Shown here one piece after another: positions 16,851 through 24,901 of a stretch of DNA of 64,000 bases. This stretch comes from Ectobacillus polymachus. GTDB taxonomy: Bacteria > Bacillota > Bacilli > Bacillales > Bacillaceae_G. Location: NCBI RefSeq assembly GCF_048159605.1, contig NZ_JBLREB010000002.1, forward strand, positions 62,001 through 126,000, read 5' to 3'. Numbering within the stretch: the first letter of the stretch is position 1; each line of letters begins with the position of its first letter. The translations under genes and the position numbers were made by a program. A model generated the notes under the pieces. The model made no database searches, was not told the origin of the DNA, and saw nothing but the letters and a program-made list of their open reading frames with translations.

Positions 16851-18527
16851 ATGAAGCCAGGTCTAAAGAGTTTTTGGATATGGAATATAGCATTGTTATT
16901 TGTATTTGTGGTCCTTTCTATATTTAGTAATAGCTTACTGTTTGAAAGAGGAATTCCACTTGGGGCGGACCAAGGATTTCATATGCTGCGAATACAAGGT
17001 TTAACAGATAATATAAAAAGCGGGAATTGGTATCCTTATATTAACACGCGTTATTTAGAAGGATTTGGCTATGCAGTAGATACTTTTTATTCGAATACAT
17101 TCTTATATATTGCCTCTTTATTTCAAATATTTGTAACGGATAATGTTGTAAAAGCATATAAATTCTTGCTTCTTGTTATGACATTTTTAACGTTTGTTCT
17201 ATCGTATCTTTCAGCGAAAGGGATTTCGCAGTCTCGTATCATTAGTCTTTTCGCTAGCATTATGTATACACTTTCGTCTTATCATTTCATCGATACATAT
17301 AATAGAGCTGCCTTAGGAGAAACGATTGCCTTTGCATTTGTTCCAGTCGTTCTTGCCTCCTTTTATATGATGATATATAGACAGAAAAATGTTTGGTATT
17401 GGTTAGTATTAGGAATGTGCGCCCTTATTCTTTCTCATGTTGTTTCGACATTGATGATTAGCACGGTTCTCTTTGCGTTATTTATAGTGAGCTTTCAAAA
17501 ATGGAAGAACAATTTGAATATTGTATTATGGATCGCGATATCTGCTTGTTTTGTGGTGGGTCTTACTCTATTCATGACCTTACCTATGTTTGAGCAAATG
17601 AAAGCTCAGCCGCTTTTTTCACAATGGGCTCCTGTCTTCAATGTACCAGATACAGGAGTGAATCTAGGAGATATGATTATTCATTCTTTAAACAATGAAG
17701 ATGCCAGAAGTGGTGTTGTGAACATAGGACTTCTTGTATTAATCACTCCCATTGTACGCTTGCTTGTATTTGAAAAGAAAATCATTCCGGGAGACTATTT
17801 CACAATCGGCGGATTTATTACGTTGGTCGTATGCAGTAAAGTATTCCCATGGATGCTATTTGGAAGCACACCTCTAAACGCAATCCAGTTTCCATGGCGA
17901 TATATGGTATTTGCTACATTTTTCTTAGCAATTGGATCTTCTATGTATCTAAATGAAATATTGAAGCGGACTGAGAAAAAGTGGCTTGTATATGTTTTGT
18001 TCTTTACTACCGTTTTCATAACTAACATGAGTTTGATGTATCAAACGAGCTATGAAGTTCGTGAACCAAACGCAGATGCCATTTTATCCAATACAGCTAA
18101 TATAGGAATTGGGAAAGAGTATTTACCAACGGGAGTTAGAATGAGTGATATTGCTCCGGATAGTAGGGCGCTTTATGTAAATGAAAATATTCATTATGAT
18201 AACTTCAATAAAGATGGTAATCATATCACATTTCATTTTAATAACACGAGTAATGGCGAGATTGCGATGCCAATCATTTATTATAAAGGCTATGAAGCAC
18301 AAATAACGGAAAACGGGAAAACGACGAAGGTTCCCGTATATGCAGGCATGACGAATTTAGCTACGATGGAATTGCCGCAAGGGACAGGATCAGTGAACTT
18401 TTATTATGCAGGTACATCGATTCAGAAGATAAGTAAATATATTTCTGGAGTTTCTTTCATCGTATTTATTATCGTAGTGGTATTCGACAGAATAGCGAGA
18501 AAGAAGCGTGCTCTCGCAAGCAAATAA
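16851..18527 (+). CDS. multispanning membrane protein, PTPS-related (YfhO/GT-C-like)
   Basis: Integral membrane protein of 558 residues with about 12 hydrophobic helices and a C-terminal soluble beta-rich segment (about 400-520) before the last helix. Early sequence GADQGFHMLRIQGL and the loop SGNWYPYINTRY match the family Pfam calls '6-pyruvoyl-tetrahydropterin synthase related', which has no PTPS activity and resembles GT-C glycosyltransferases. AAAAAGGAG lies ahead of the ATG. A role in transferring a lipid-linked sugar to an envelope polymer is inferred, not shown. The GT2 at 29132 could supply such a donor. Confidence 0.75.
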   Translation: MKPGLKSFWIWNIALLFVFVVLSIFSNSLLFERGIPLGADQGFHMLRIQGLTDNIKSGNWYPYINTRYLEGFGYAVDTFYSNTFLYIASLFQIFVTDNVVKAYKFLLLVMTFLTFVLSYLSAKGISQSRIISLFASIMYTLSSYHFIDTYNRAALGETIAFAFVPVVLASFYMMIYRQKNVWYWLVLGMCALILSHVVSTLMISTVLFALFIVSFQKWKNNLNIVLWIAISACFVVGLTLFMTLPMFEQMKAQPLFSQWAPVFNVPDTGVNLGDMIIHSLNNEDARSGVVNIGLLVLITPIVRLLVFEKKIIPGDYFTIGGFITLVVCSKVFPWMLFGSTPLNAIQFPWRYMVFATFFLAIGSSMYLNEILKRTEKKWLVYVLFFTTVFITNMSLMYQTSYEVREPNADAILSNTANIGIGKEYLPTGVRMSDIAPDSRALYVNENIHYDNFNKDGNHITFHFNNTSNGEIAMPIIYYKGYEAQITENGKTTKVPVYAGMTNLATMELPQGTGSVNFYYAGTSIQKISKYISGVSFIVFIIVVVFDRIARKKRALASK

Positions 18528-18540
18528 AAAGCTTCAGTCT

Positions 18541-18576
18541 AATGAATGATGCTACTTCTTCGTAGCATCATTCATT
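18541..18576. terminator. bidirectional terminator overlapping a stop codon
   Basis: Perfect 15-bp stem (18541-18555 with 18562-18576) and TTCTTC loop between convergent genes. The last codons of the minus-strand gene form part of the stem. Confidence 0.75.
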
Positions 18577-19121
18577 TCATCTACAATTTTCTCTGCTAAC
18601 CGTCTATATAAATTACTAATCGTTACAAAAGAGCTTACTAATAACAATTGTTCTAGTTTTTCATCTTCAAATACATCCGTTTCTTCTTTTACCTCTTCGA
18701 GTCGTTTTTGTATATCCTCTTTGAAATTTTCAACATTTTTTTCTGTTAGGTGAAGAAAGCTGGTGTAGAGAGCAGCGAGATCAAAATCCTCTTCGGTGAT
18801 CAGCTTATTATTTAGTTCATCCAATACGCTTTTGATGTCATTAATGGATAGAGATCCTTTTAATTGATAAATTAAGCTAATAAGAATGATATGATGTTTC
18901 GTATACTTTTTACTTTTAATAGGGAAAAATAATTTTCCCTTAGCGTAGTTGTTAATCATCGTTTTTGTAAGTACTTTTTCGTCTGGTTTGCGTGTTGTCA
19001 TTTGGTAGCTGTTCTCAAAAAGCTGGACAACTTGATCTACATATAAGTCAACATTTGGGATATCTTCAAGTGTAATGACTTTATCTACGTGTAATGCCTC
19101 TATCAATTGATTAAGTTCCAT
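18552..19121 (-). CDS. DUF1836 domain protein, MerR-like HTH
   Basis: Probable cytosolic DNA-binding protein of 189 residues. Residues about 45-100 form a MerR-type winged helix pattern (TKTMINNYAKGKLF, then HHIILISLIYQLKGSLSINDI), as in DUF1836. A charged helical C-terminal half follows. The start is the ATG 19121 with GAGG 7 bases upstream; the frame extends 4 codons further. It is monocistronic. Target genes and ligand are unknown. Confidence 0.8.
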   Translation of the reverse strand: MELNQLIEALHVDKVITLEDIPNVDLYVDQVVQLFENSYQMTTRKPDEKVLTKTMINNYAKGKLFFPIKSKKYTKHHIILISLIYQLKGSLSINDIKSVLDELNNKLITEEDFDLAALYTSFLHLTEKNVENFKEDIQKRLEEVKEETDVFEDEKLEQLLLVSSFVTISNLYRRLAEKIVDEMNDATKK

Positions 19122-19281
19122 GATGATCCTCATTTCTGTGTTTTTTTACAATCAGATAGCAATAACCCCATTTATAGTAGTATGAAACGCATAAATTGTA
19201 AATATTGACTAACAAATTAAATACATATATAATTTTAAGTAGTTATAAAAACTACATTATGGTATGTGAGGGGCTGTTATA

Positions 19282-19929
19282 GTGAATGCTTATGTAAGAG
19301 AGCCGGTTAATGCATTAACCCATTTCGCCGGTGCCATTTTTTCTGTTGTTGCTCTTGTTGTAATGATTGTGAAGGTTTCGATGATCATGCCGTCAGGATA
19401 TGCATTGGCTGCAGTCATTCTATTTGGTGTCGGCATGATGCTTTTGTATGCTGCTTCTACAACATACCATACGGTCATTGCGAAGGATCGGATCATTTAT
19501 TTTTTTAGAAGGTTAGATCATTCCATGATTTTCGTCCTAATTGCTGGGACATATGCTCCTTTTTGCTTAATAACATTACGTGATGAGAAAGGCTTGTTAT
19601 TATTTTGGATTGTGTACGGCATTGCGCTAAGTGGTATTTTATTTAAAATGTTTTGGTTTCGTTGTCCAAGATGGTTGTCGACAGTTATTTATATCGCAAT
19701 GGGATATATCATCGTATTTTATTTCGGGTCATTAGCAGCAAAGCTAAGTATGGCTGGAATCTTCCTTTTACTGCTTGGTGGAGGATTCTATACGATTGGC
19801 GGTATTATTTATGCAACCAAGCCAAAATGGATGAAATCTACCTATTTTGGTTTCCATGAGATTTTTCATATCTTTGTCTTACTTGGAAGCTTAGCTCATT
19901 TCCTTTGCATATACTTCTATGTTATTTAA
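19282..19929 (+). CDS. hemolysin III / PAQR-family membrane protein
   Basis: Seven-helix membrane protein of 215 residues. Family markers are EPVNALTHFAGA at the N-terminus, the STTYHT motif, the RLDHSMIFVLIAGTYAPF segment, and FGFHEIFHIFVLLGSLAHF near the C-terminus. Conserved Ser, Asp and His residues correspond to the PAQR zinc site. GTG 19282 has GAGGGG about 7 bases upstream. Bacterial HlyIII proteins were named for haemolysis of B. cereus HlyIII, but most members lack a proven role; this is closer to the YqfA branch. Confidence 0.9.
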   Translation: MNAYVREPVNALTHFAGAIFSVVALVVMIVKVSMIMPSGYALAAVILFGVGMMLLYAASTTYHTVIAKDRIIYFFRRLDHSMIFVLIAGTYAPFCLITLRDEKGLLLFWIVYGIALSGILFKMFWFRCPRWLSTVIYIAMGYIIVFYFGSLAAKLSMAGIFLLLLGGGFYTIGGIIYATKPKWMKSTYFGFHEIFHIFVLLGSLAHFLCIYFYVI

Positions 19930-19955
19930 CAAACCTGAATATAGAAAGACAAAGG

Positions 19956-19981
19956 CCAGGATACATATCCTGGTTTTTTTT
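19956..19981 (+). terminator. rho-independent terminator
   Basis: CCAGGAT / ATCCTGG hairpin (19956-19973) followed by eight T residues. Confidence 0.88.
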
Positions 19982-20103
19982 CGCGTGTATTAGAAAAAAG
20001 GCTGTTCTGTATTAAAAAAATATACATTCTCTTAATTGGCTAAGAGTATTCCTATCGTATAATGGACAAGTGAGAATACAGCATAGAGGAGTGAATTTAG
20101 AAA

Positions 20104-21222
20104 ATGTTACAAAAAGCGAGGAAGAGTATCGAAATACGATCTTTACTCATTCCATTCATCGTACATTATCTTATTTTATTTATAGCAACGCTAGTCCCCT
20201 TTTATAAGGATACGTCTTATGTAGGTATGGAATTTAACGAATACGCTAGTCATTGGATTCAGTGGGATAGTCTGTGGTATATCCATATTGCAAATTTTGG
20301 GTATGAGAATACGACTGCAGCAGCCTATTTTCCATTTGTACCTGCACTTATAAAAATAGTACATAATGTATATATTGTGTTTGGAATTACTGCTATTGGA
20401 TTTTTTATATGCTTGTATTTATTACGAGAGTTTTTCATCAGAATGAATTTGAATAAATGGCAAGTGACAATGGGATTATTGTTTTTCGCACTGAATCCAG
20501 CTTCTATTTATTATGCTACGATTTATACAGAGTTATGGACAGTCCTCTTTGCTCTGGCTTCCCTTCATATGGCTGTAAAAGGAAGATGGGGGTATGCAGC
20601 ACTGTTTGCAGCATTGGTTGCAACTACACGCGGCACAGCATTGTTATTTGGGATATTTCCATTCGTTTTCTTCATCTATTCTATTGTAAAGAGAAAGTGG
20701 CAATCGGTGGGGCGTGCGTTAGTCTGGGGAATAAGCTGCTTTGCTGGATTAGTTGCATATATGGTTTTGCTTTATTTTATTTTTGGTGATCCTTTTGTGT
20801 ACTCTTCAACCCAAGGGGAAAACTGGCATCATTATTGGACATTACCATGGACACAGTTTATTGATGGATTTCATGCGAACCTATGGACAGATCTGCGTGA
20901 ATCTAGACAGGCATTATGGATTGCCAGCCTTCTCTTCTCGTTCTGGGGTCTTGTAAGTGTATGGAAAGTCCGATCCATTATACCGTGGGAACGTATAGCA
21001 ATCATTATTTATGTAGTCGCGAATGTGTTGGTTAACCTTTGTTTTGGTACAAAGGATGCTCCTTTATTTAGTACATTCCGTTATTTAAGTGTGATTTTTC
21101 CTATATATGGTATAATGGCGGTGTCTTTATCAAAACCGCTTCAATGGATTGTCTTGCTTTTCTTTACTGTAATTTCATTTATGGGGGCGTGGACGTATAC
21201 GCACCATGCTTGGTTTTTATAG
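20104..21222 (+). CDS. PIG-V-like mannosyltransferase family membrane protein (copy A)
   Basis: Integral membrane protein of 372 residues with about 9-10 helices. The segment HWIQWDSLWYIHIANFGYE, followed by AAYFPFVPALI, matches the catalytic-loop pattern W-D-x2-W/H-Y-x-x-I-A-x-x-G-Y ... FFP of GT-C enzymes related to PIG-V. ATG 20104 follows GAGGAGTGAATTTAGAAA. It is clearly paralogous to the protein at 38227 (same length, same motifs, similar C-terminus ending AWTYTHHAWF). Substrate unknown; lipid-linked mannose or another hexose is inferred from family. Confidence 0.82.
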   Translation: MLQKARKSIEIRSLLIPFIVHYLILFIATLVPFYKDTSYVGMEFNEYASHWIQWDSLWYIHIANFGYENTTAAAYFPFVPALIKIVHNVYIVFGITAIGFFICLYLLREFFIRMNLNKWQVTMGLLFFALNPASIYYATIYTELWTVLFALASLHMAVKGRWGYAALFAALVATTRGTALLFGIFPFVFFIYSIVKRKWQSVGRALVWGISCFAGLVAYMVLLYFIFGDPFVYSSTQGENWHHYWTLPWTQFIDGFHANLWTDLRESRQALWIASLLFSFWGLVSVWKVRSIIPWERIAIIIYVVANVLVNLCFGTKDAPLFSTFRYLSVIFPIYGIMAVSLSKPLQWIVLLFFTVISFMGAWTYTHHAWFL

Positions 21223-21249
21223 AAAATCGAAAAGAAAGAGGGTATAAGC

Positions 21250-22074
21250 TTGTATATTACATTAAACAATGGTGTAAAAATGCCTCAGCTTGGGTTTGGT
21301 GTTTGGAGAGTGGAAGACGGAGAACAAGTAAAGCATGCCGTAAAACATGCTATTGCTACTGGCTATCGTGCCATTGATACAGCAGCAGTTTATAAAAACG
21401 AACGCGGTGTTGGCGAAGCGATTCGAGAATCAAATGTTCCGCGTGAAGAACTATTTATTACAACAAAAGTGTGGAACAGTGACCAAGGCTATGAAAGTAC
21501 GCTGCAGGCATTTGAAACAAGCTTAGAAAAACTTGGCTTAGATTATATTGATTTGTATTTAATTCATTGGCCAATGCCAGCTGAAAACAAATTTCTTGAT
21601 ACCTATCGTGCGTTAGAGACATTATACAAAGAAGGACGTGTGCGTGCTATTGGTGTATGCAACTTCCATATTCATCATCTTGAAGAATTGCTTGCAAATT
21701 GTAAGGTGAAGCCCGTATTAAATCAAATAGAATGTCATCCGTTTTTGACGCAAGAAAAATTACGAGTATACTGCACAGAGCATAATATGTTTGTAGAAGC
21801 ATGGAGTCCCTTAATGCAAGGCGGCGAAGTGCTGCACAATGAAGTAATTACAAAGCTTGCTACTAAATATGAAAAAACACCGGCTCAAATAATTATTCGT
21901 TGGCATTTGCAAAATAATGTAATTGTCATTCCAAAATCTGTTACGCCATCTCGTATTGAGGAAAATTTCAATGTGTTTGATTTTACTATTCAATCGGAAG
22001 ATATGAAGAAGATAGATGGTTTAAATCAAAATAAACGGAAAGGTCCAGATCCAGACGAATTTAATGTGAAATAA
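21250..22074 (+). CDS. aldo/keto reductase
   Basis: NADPH-dependent carbonyl reductase of 274 residues, AKR5-like (YvgN/YtbE type). The catalytic tetrad is visible as Asp43, Tyr48, Lys73 and His106 (IDTAAVYKNE, TTKVW, LIHWPMP). The NADPH-binding end is VIPKSVTPSRIEEN. TTG 21250 is taken as the start because family members begin close to this point and AGAGGG lies 7-8 bases upstream. It follows the PIG-V-like gene by 27 bases and may be cotranscribed. The natural substrate is likely a small aldehyde such as methylglyoxal. Confidence 0.93.
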   Translation: MYITLNNGVKMPQLGFGVWRVEDGEQVKHAVKHAIATGYRAIDTAAVYKNERGVGEAIRESNVPREELFITTKVWNSDQGYESTLQAFETSLEKLGLDYIDLYLIHWPMPAENKFLDTYRALETLYKEGRVRAIGVCNFHIHHLEELLANCKVKPVLNQIECHPFLTQEKLRVYCTEHNMFVEAWSPLMQGGEVLHNEVITKLATKYEKTPAQIIIRWHLQNNVIVIPKSVTPSRIEENFNVFDFTIQSEDMKKIDGLNQNKRKGPDPDEFNVK

Positions 22075-22092
22075 AGAGGTTTATTAACGCTA

Positions 22093-22280
22093 GGGAGGTG
22101 ATGGGAATGGCTATGATGATATTGCCAAGCTCTGCAGCGTCTCATGCAAAGCCTAGTATTGGAAAGGCGATACTTTGCATGGGGTAGATGATTTATGAAT
22201 CGCCCGGTAAGCGTATCTCATTTCAAATGTCATAGGCTTTGCACCTTATTTGAAATTTAATAAATAAGGGGCTGGCAGAA
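22093..22280 (+). promoter_or_regulatory. leader with mutually exclusive hairpins (attenuator-like)
   Basis: The leader of the next gene contains a 26-codon ORF (22107-22187) with a strong ribosome site. ATGCAAAG (22144-22151) can pair with CTTTGCAT (22173-22180) inside the ORF, or GCAAAGCCTA (22146-22155) can pair with TAGGCTTTGC (22233-22242); the two exclude each other. TTTCAAAT (22221-22228) pairs with ATTTGAAA (22248-22255). CCTTATT (22244-22250) pairs with AATAAGG (22263-22269), masking the AAGGGG ribosome site of the next gene. The layout fits translational attenuation. Confidence 0.5.
22107..22187 (+). CDS. putative 26-residue leader peptide
   Basis: Small ORF encoding MAMMILPSSAASHAKPSI and a short tail ending ILCMG. 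GGGAGGTGA lies about 5 bases upstream of ATG 22107, a better ribosome site than that of many large genes here. It ends 93 bases before the CD3324-type gene, and one of its RNA hairpins lies within the ORF. No family recognised. It is most likely a regulatory leader, but it could be a free-standing small protein. Confidence 0.45.
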   Translation: MAMMILPSSAASHAKPSIGKAILCMG

Positions 22281-22547
22281 ATGAAATATGTAAAGGCAAC
22301 CACTGTTTTACCTGAAACATTAATTGCTGAAATACAAAAATATGTGCAGGGAGAAACAATATATATACCGAAACCAGAACGAACTCATCATAAATGGGGA
22401 ACATGTTCTGGATCAAGAAAGATACTTGATGATAGAAACATCGCTATTAAGCAAGCTTTTAAAAATGGTAAGAATCTGAATCAATTAGCGGAGGGATATT
22501 TTCTTTCGGTAGAAACGATTAAAAAAATTGTTTATGCAAAGAAATAG
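22281..22547 (+). CDS. CD3324 family small HTH protein
   Basis: 88-residue protein of the CD3324 family, similar to Mor/C-type small helix-turn-helix proteins. The N-terminal KATTVLPETLIAEIQKYVQG and GETIYIPK segment and the C-terminal HTH (AEGYFLSVETIKKIVYAKK) match. The ribosome site AAGGGG sits 9 bases before the ATG and can be masked by a hairpin. A terminator follows. It is probably a DNA-binding regulator; targets unknown. Confidence 0.8.
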   Translation: MKYVKATTVLPETLIAEIQKYVQGETIYIPKPERTHHKWGTCSGSRKILDDRNIAIKQAFKNGKNLNQLAEGYFLSVETIKKIVYAKK

Positions 22548-22562
22548 AAACGGCGAAATTAG

Positions 22563-22589
22563 GCACCAATTATCGGTGCTTTTTTTTTA
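22563..22589 (+). terminator. rho-independent terminator
   Basis: GCACC (22563-22567) pairs with GGTGC (22575-22579), followed by nine T residues. Confidence 0.85.
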
Positions 22590-22683
22590 TGTCATGTTTA
22601 TTTTAGAATTGTTCTTGGCATTGAAGAGCATTTCTTACTCTTTTATAGTAAAAGGAGAATAAATAACGATCGGGGTGCTGAAA

Positions 22684-23316
22684 TTGAAACCTTTTTTAAG
22701 AAGTGACCAGTTCAACTTTATTAAGTCACAAATACAAATAGTAATAAATGGATATGCAACTAGCAATGATCCTGCTGTTCTTTCCGCATTAACGGAACTT
22801 ACCTCTGAGAAAGTATCACTAGTATGTAAAATGAACGAAGAGCAAAGACAGGTTATTGATAAAATTGCCATTGTTACAGATAGAGCAGCTGCTGATGAGT
22901 ATTTATTACAAGTACAGCAATATGTAATTCCGTTCCCGAATATAACAGCACAAATGATAAAGAAAGTATTTCCAAAAGTAAAGAAGTTAAAAAGACCTGA
23001 TTTTGAAAATGCTGATTTGAAAGAAATTTCATATGTCAGCTGGAATGATAAAGGATCGAATAAGAGATATATGATAACGAAATACGAGAATAAGTTGCTG
23101 GGATTACATGGTTCTTTTACAAGTATAAATAAGAAAGGAATCTGTGCTATATGTAATCATCATGAAGAACTAGGTATGTTTGTATCTAAGGTAAAAGGTT
23201 CAAGCATTGGTACATTTACAACAAAAGGAAATTATATATGCGTAGATAGTCAGAAGTGTAATAACAATCTTACTTCAATGAAGAAATTGCATGATTTTTT
23301 TGAAATACATGCTTAA
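22684..23316 (+). CDS. FusB/FusC-family EF-G-binding protein
   Basis: Cytosolic protein that in staphylococci binds elongation factor G and releases fusidic-acid-stalled ribosomes. Residues 1-130 are helical. The C-terminal treble-clef zinc finger has CAIC (Cys154, Cys157) and CVDSQKC (Cys186, Cys191). VSWNDKGSNKRYMI and YICVDSQKCNNNLT align with the corresponding FusB segments from memory. TTG 22684 is preferred over GTG 22675: it has GGGGTG 6 bases upstream and gives MKPFLRSDQFNFIKS, which lines up with the FusB N-terminus. It is a single gene. Whether it confers resistance or only rescues EF-G is unknown. Confidence 0.88.
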   Translation: MKPFLRSDQFNFIKSQIQIVINGYATSNDPAVLSALTELTSEKVSLVCKMNEEQRQVIDKIAIVTDRAAADEYLLQVQQYVIPFPNITAQMIKKVFPKVKKLKRPDFENADLKEISYVSWNDKGSNKRYMITKYENKLLGLHGSFTSINKKGICAICNHHEELGMFVSKVKGSSIGTFTTKGNYICVDSQKCNNNLTSMKKLHDFFEIHA

Positions 23317-23351
23317 GGAACGAAGTACGAATTTATTTTCTGTTAACGGCT

Positions 23352-23396
23352 GGAGGGTATACGTTTAGTGGTAGATTTTTGTTCATCCCTCCTTTT
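23352..23396 (+). terminator. possible weak terminator
   Basis: GGAGGG (23352-23357) can pair with CCCTCC (23387-23392) across a long loop, followed by only four T residues. Confidence 0.4.
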
Positions 23397-23517
23397 CATA
23401 ATCTCCCCATTTGCAGGTGAACATCATTTCCAGTATAGGAGTTACTTACCTAGAATCTCTTCCTCACGATAGCTAATAATAAAAAGCGAAAAGAGTTCAT
23501 AATGAAGGAGGATTTAG

Positions 23518-24282
23518 GTGAGAATTTTTTATTATGTTTCAAAAATTGCTGTTCTTTCCGTTCTTGTACTTGGGATAAGTGGTTGTGGATATAACACAAA
23601 CAGAATGAACACTGCAAGTGACAATCGACAAAATCCGGTTACTACCAATCAGTCAGCACGTCCAGGAACACCAGGAACTATAGGAACACCAGGAACTACA
23701 GGAACACCAGGAACTACAGGTACTCCGACAGATAATGTACCAAAAAATGAGTACATGCGCTCTAACACAGGTAAAGGAAATATAACACCAACTCCCGTTG
23801 CATATTCTCCGCAATATACGACGAATACTGGTTTATGTCCATGCCAATACCAAGGAACTACTGCACCAAAACCAGCGGCGCCACCGGCACCTGCTAATGC
23901 GGCTGTTGATAGCGCGGAAGCCAAGGTTGTTCAATTAACAAATGATCAGCGACGTAAAAATGGTCTTCCTGATCTTCAAATTGATAATACATTAGCAAGT
24001 ATGGCTCAAGAGAAATCAAATGACATGCTTAACAAAAATTACTTTTCTCACACAAGCCCTACGTATGGATCACCATTTGATATGATGAGAATATTTGGTA
24101 TTACTTATTCTTATGCTGGTGAAAATATTGCCCAAGGACAAACTTCCCCAGAGGAAGTTGTACAAGCTTGGATGAACAGTGCGGGTCACCGTGCTAACAT
24201 TTTAAATGCAAACTACACGAAAATTGGTGTAGGCCATACAACAACGAAGGATTATTGGTCACAAGAATTCATTGGTAAATAA
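23518..24282 (+). CDS. YkwD-like CAP/SCP-domain lipoprotein
   Basis: Lipid-anchored extracellular protein of 254 residues. The signal peptide ends in lipobox ISGC with Cys23. Next is a low-complexity linker with three G-T-P-G-T repeats encoded by an 18-bp tandem repeat (23664-23717), and a short Pro/Ala-rich stretch. The C-terminal CAP domain (about 130-254) carries the family landmarks NDQRRKNGLP, YFSHTSP, YAGENIAQG and AGHRANILN, including the paired His and Glu residues. GTG 23518 has AAGGAGG about 6 bases upstream. The related YkwD of Bacillus and SafA-linked CAP proteins act in spores or the envelope; the function here is not known. Confidence 0.9.
   Translation: MRIFYYVSKIAVLSVLVLGISGCGYNTNRMNTASDNRQNPVTTNQSARPGTPGTIGTPGTTGTPGTTGTPTDNVPKNEYMRSNTGKGNITPTPVAYSPQYTTNTGLCPCQYQGTTAPKPAAPPAPANAAVDSAEAKVVQLTNDQRRKNGLPDLQIDNTLASMAQEKSNDMLNKNYFSHTSPTYGSPFDMMRIFGITYSYAGENIAQGQTSPEEVVQAWMNSAGHRANILNANYTKIGVGHTTTKDYWSQEFIGK
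23664..23717 (+). repeat. 18-bp tandem repeat, three units
   Basis: Three near-identical copies of AGGAACACCAGGAACTAC in register with the reading frame encode the GTPGT(T/I) repeats of the CAP lipoprotein. Confidence 0.9.
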
Positions 24283-24284
24283 AC

Positions 24285-24319
24285 AAACAAGTAGGAGGAT
24301 TAACCTCCTACTTGTTTTT
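24285..24319. terminator. bidirectional terminator
   Basis: A 14-bp stem (24285-24298 with 24304-24317) between convergent genes. It touches the sspH stop codon. Confidence 0.88.
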
Positions 24320-24494
24320 AATGTTCTATTAAGCTGCTTATAGGTACACTTTGTTCCTGTTCTGGTTGATGCAGGGGATAAATTCTAGCCATGGAATTAT
24401 CATTCACTTCTTGGATATAAATAGGAACGCCATTGTACGTAACATTTGCCATAATAGGTGAAGCAGCGATATCTTTTGCACGTTGTTGGTTCAT
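24318..24494 (-). CDS. sspH: small acid-soluble spore protein H
   Basis: 58-residue spore protein packed in the forespore core. The sequence begins MNQQRAKDIAASPIMANV and continues YNGVPIYIQEV, closing with EQEQSVPISSLIEH, the hallmark of the SspH family. AAGGAGGAGATGAAGT precedes the ATG at 24494. A sigma-G/F-like promoter is upstream (24556-24527). It is too short for usual ORF cut-offs. Its expression is expected only in the forespore. Confidence 0.93.
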   Translation of the reverse strand: MNQQRAKDIAASPIMANVTYNGVPIYIQEVNDNSMARIYPLHQPEQEQSVPISSLIEH

Positions 24495-24526
24495 ACTTCA
24501 TCTCCTCCTTATAAAAAAATCCTTTA

Positions 24527-24556
24527 TAGTATTTGTGATGAAAACGGTACATATGC
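24527..24556 (-). promoter_or_regulatory. sigma-G/F-like promoter of sspH
   Basis: On the minus strand GCATA (24556-24552) and AATACTA (24533-24527) are separated by 18 bases, close to the sigma-G consensus GNATR-N18-CATNNTA. Confidence 0.5.
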
Positions 24557-24633
24557 AAAAAAAATCAATTCATTTTATTTTTTCTAAACTTTATGATATA
24601 TTTAACACGAAAACAAAATATGTAAAAACGTAA

Positions 24634-24740
24634 GCTCTACTAGGGGTGTCCATATGCTTGGACTGAGAAAAGAATGCACATAATTCTTTGACCCTTTGAA
24701 CCTGATCTGGATCATACCAGCGTAGGGAAGTAGTACGAAG
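24634..24740 (+). promoter_or_regulatory. TPP (thiamine pyrophosphate) riboswitch
   Basis: It contains the conserved THI-box blocks: TAGGGGTGTC at the 5' stem, GACTGAGA, ACCCTTTGAACCTGATCTGG and ATACCAGCGTAGGGAAGT. It controls thiC; the leader ends in terminator hairpins before the TTG start at 24902. Binding of TPP is expected to favour termination. Confidence 0.97.
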
Positions 24741-24817
24741 GCGTCTGTTATTTGTTTTTTAGTACGCTACTACTTTTTGACGATAAACCAGGTTCTGTGT
24801 AAACAGAACTTTTTTTA
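24728..24817 (+). terminator. riboswitch expression platform with two hairpins
   Basis: AAGTAGT (24728-24734), which overlaps the 3' end of the aptamer, can pair with ACTACTT (24769-24775) before a T tract. A second hairpin, GTTCTGT / ACAGAAC (24792-24809), is followed by seven T residues and is a clear terminator. Confidence 0.75.
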
Positions 24818-24901
24818 TTGTCTTTCCTTCTCATTTATATAGGGATGGACCTATGCTGTAACTCCTAGGTTTCAATATCTATTTTTAAGGGGGAAGTTAC
24901 A

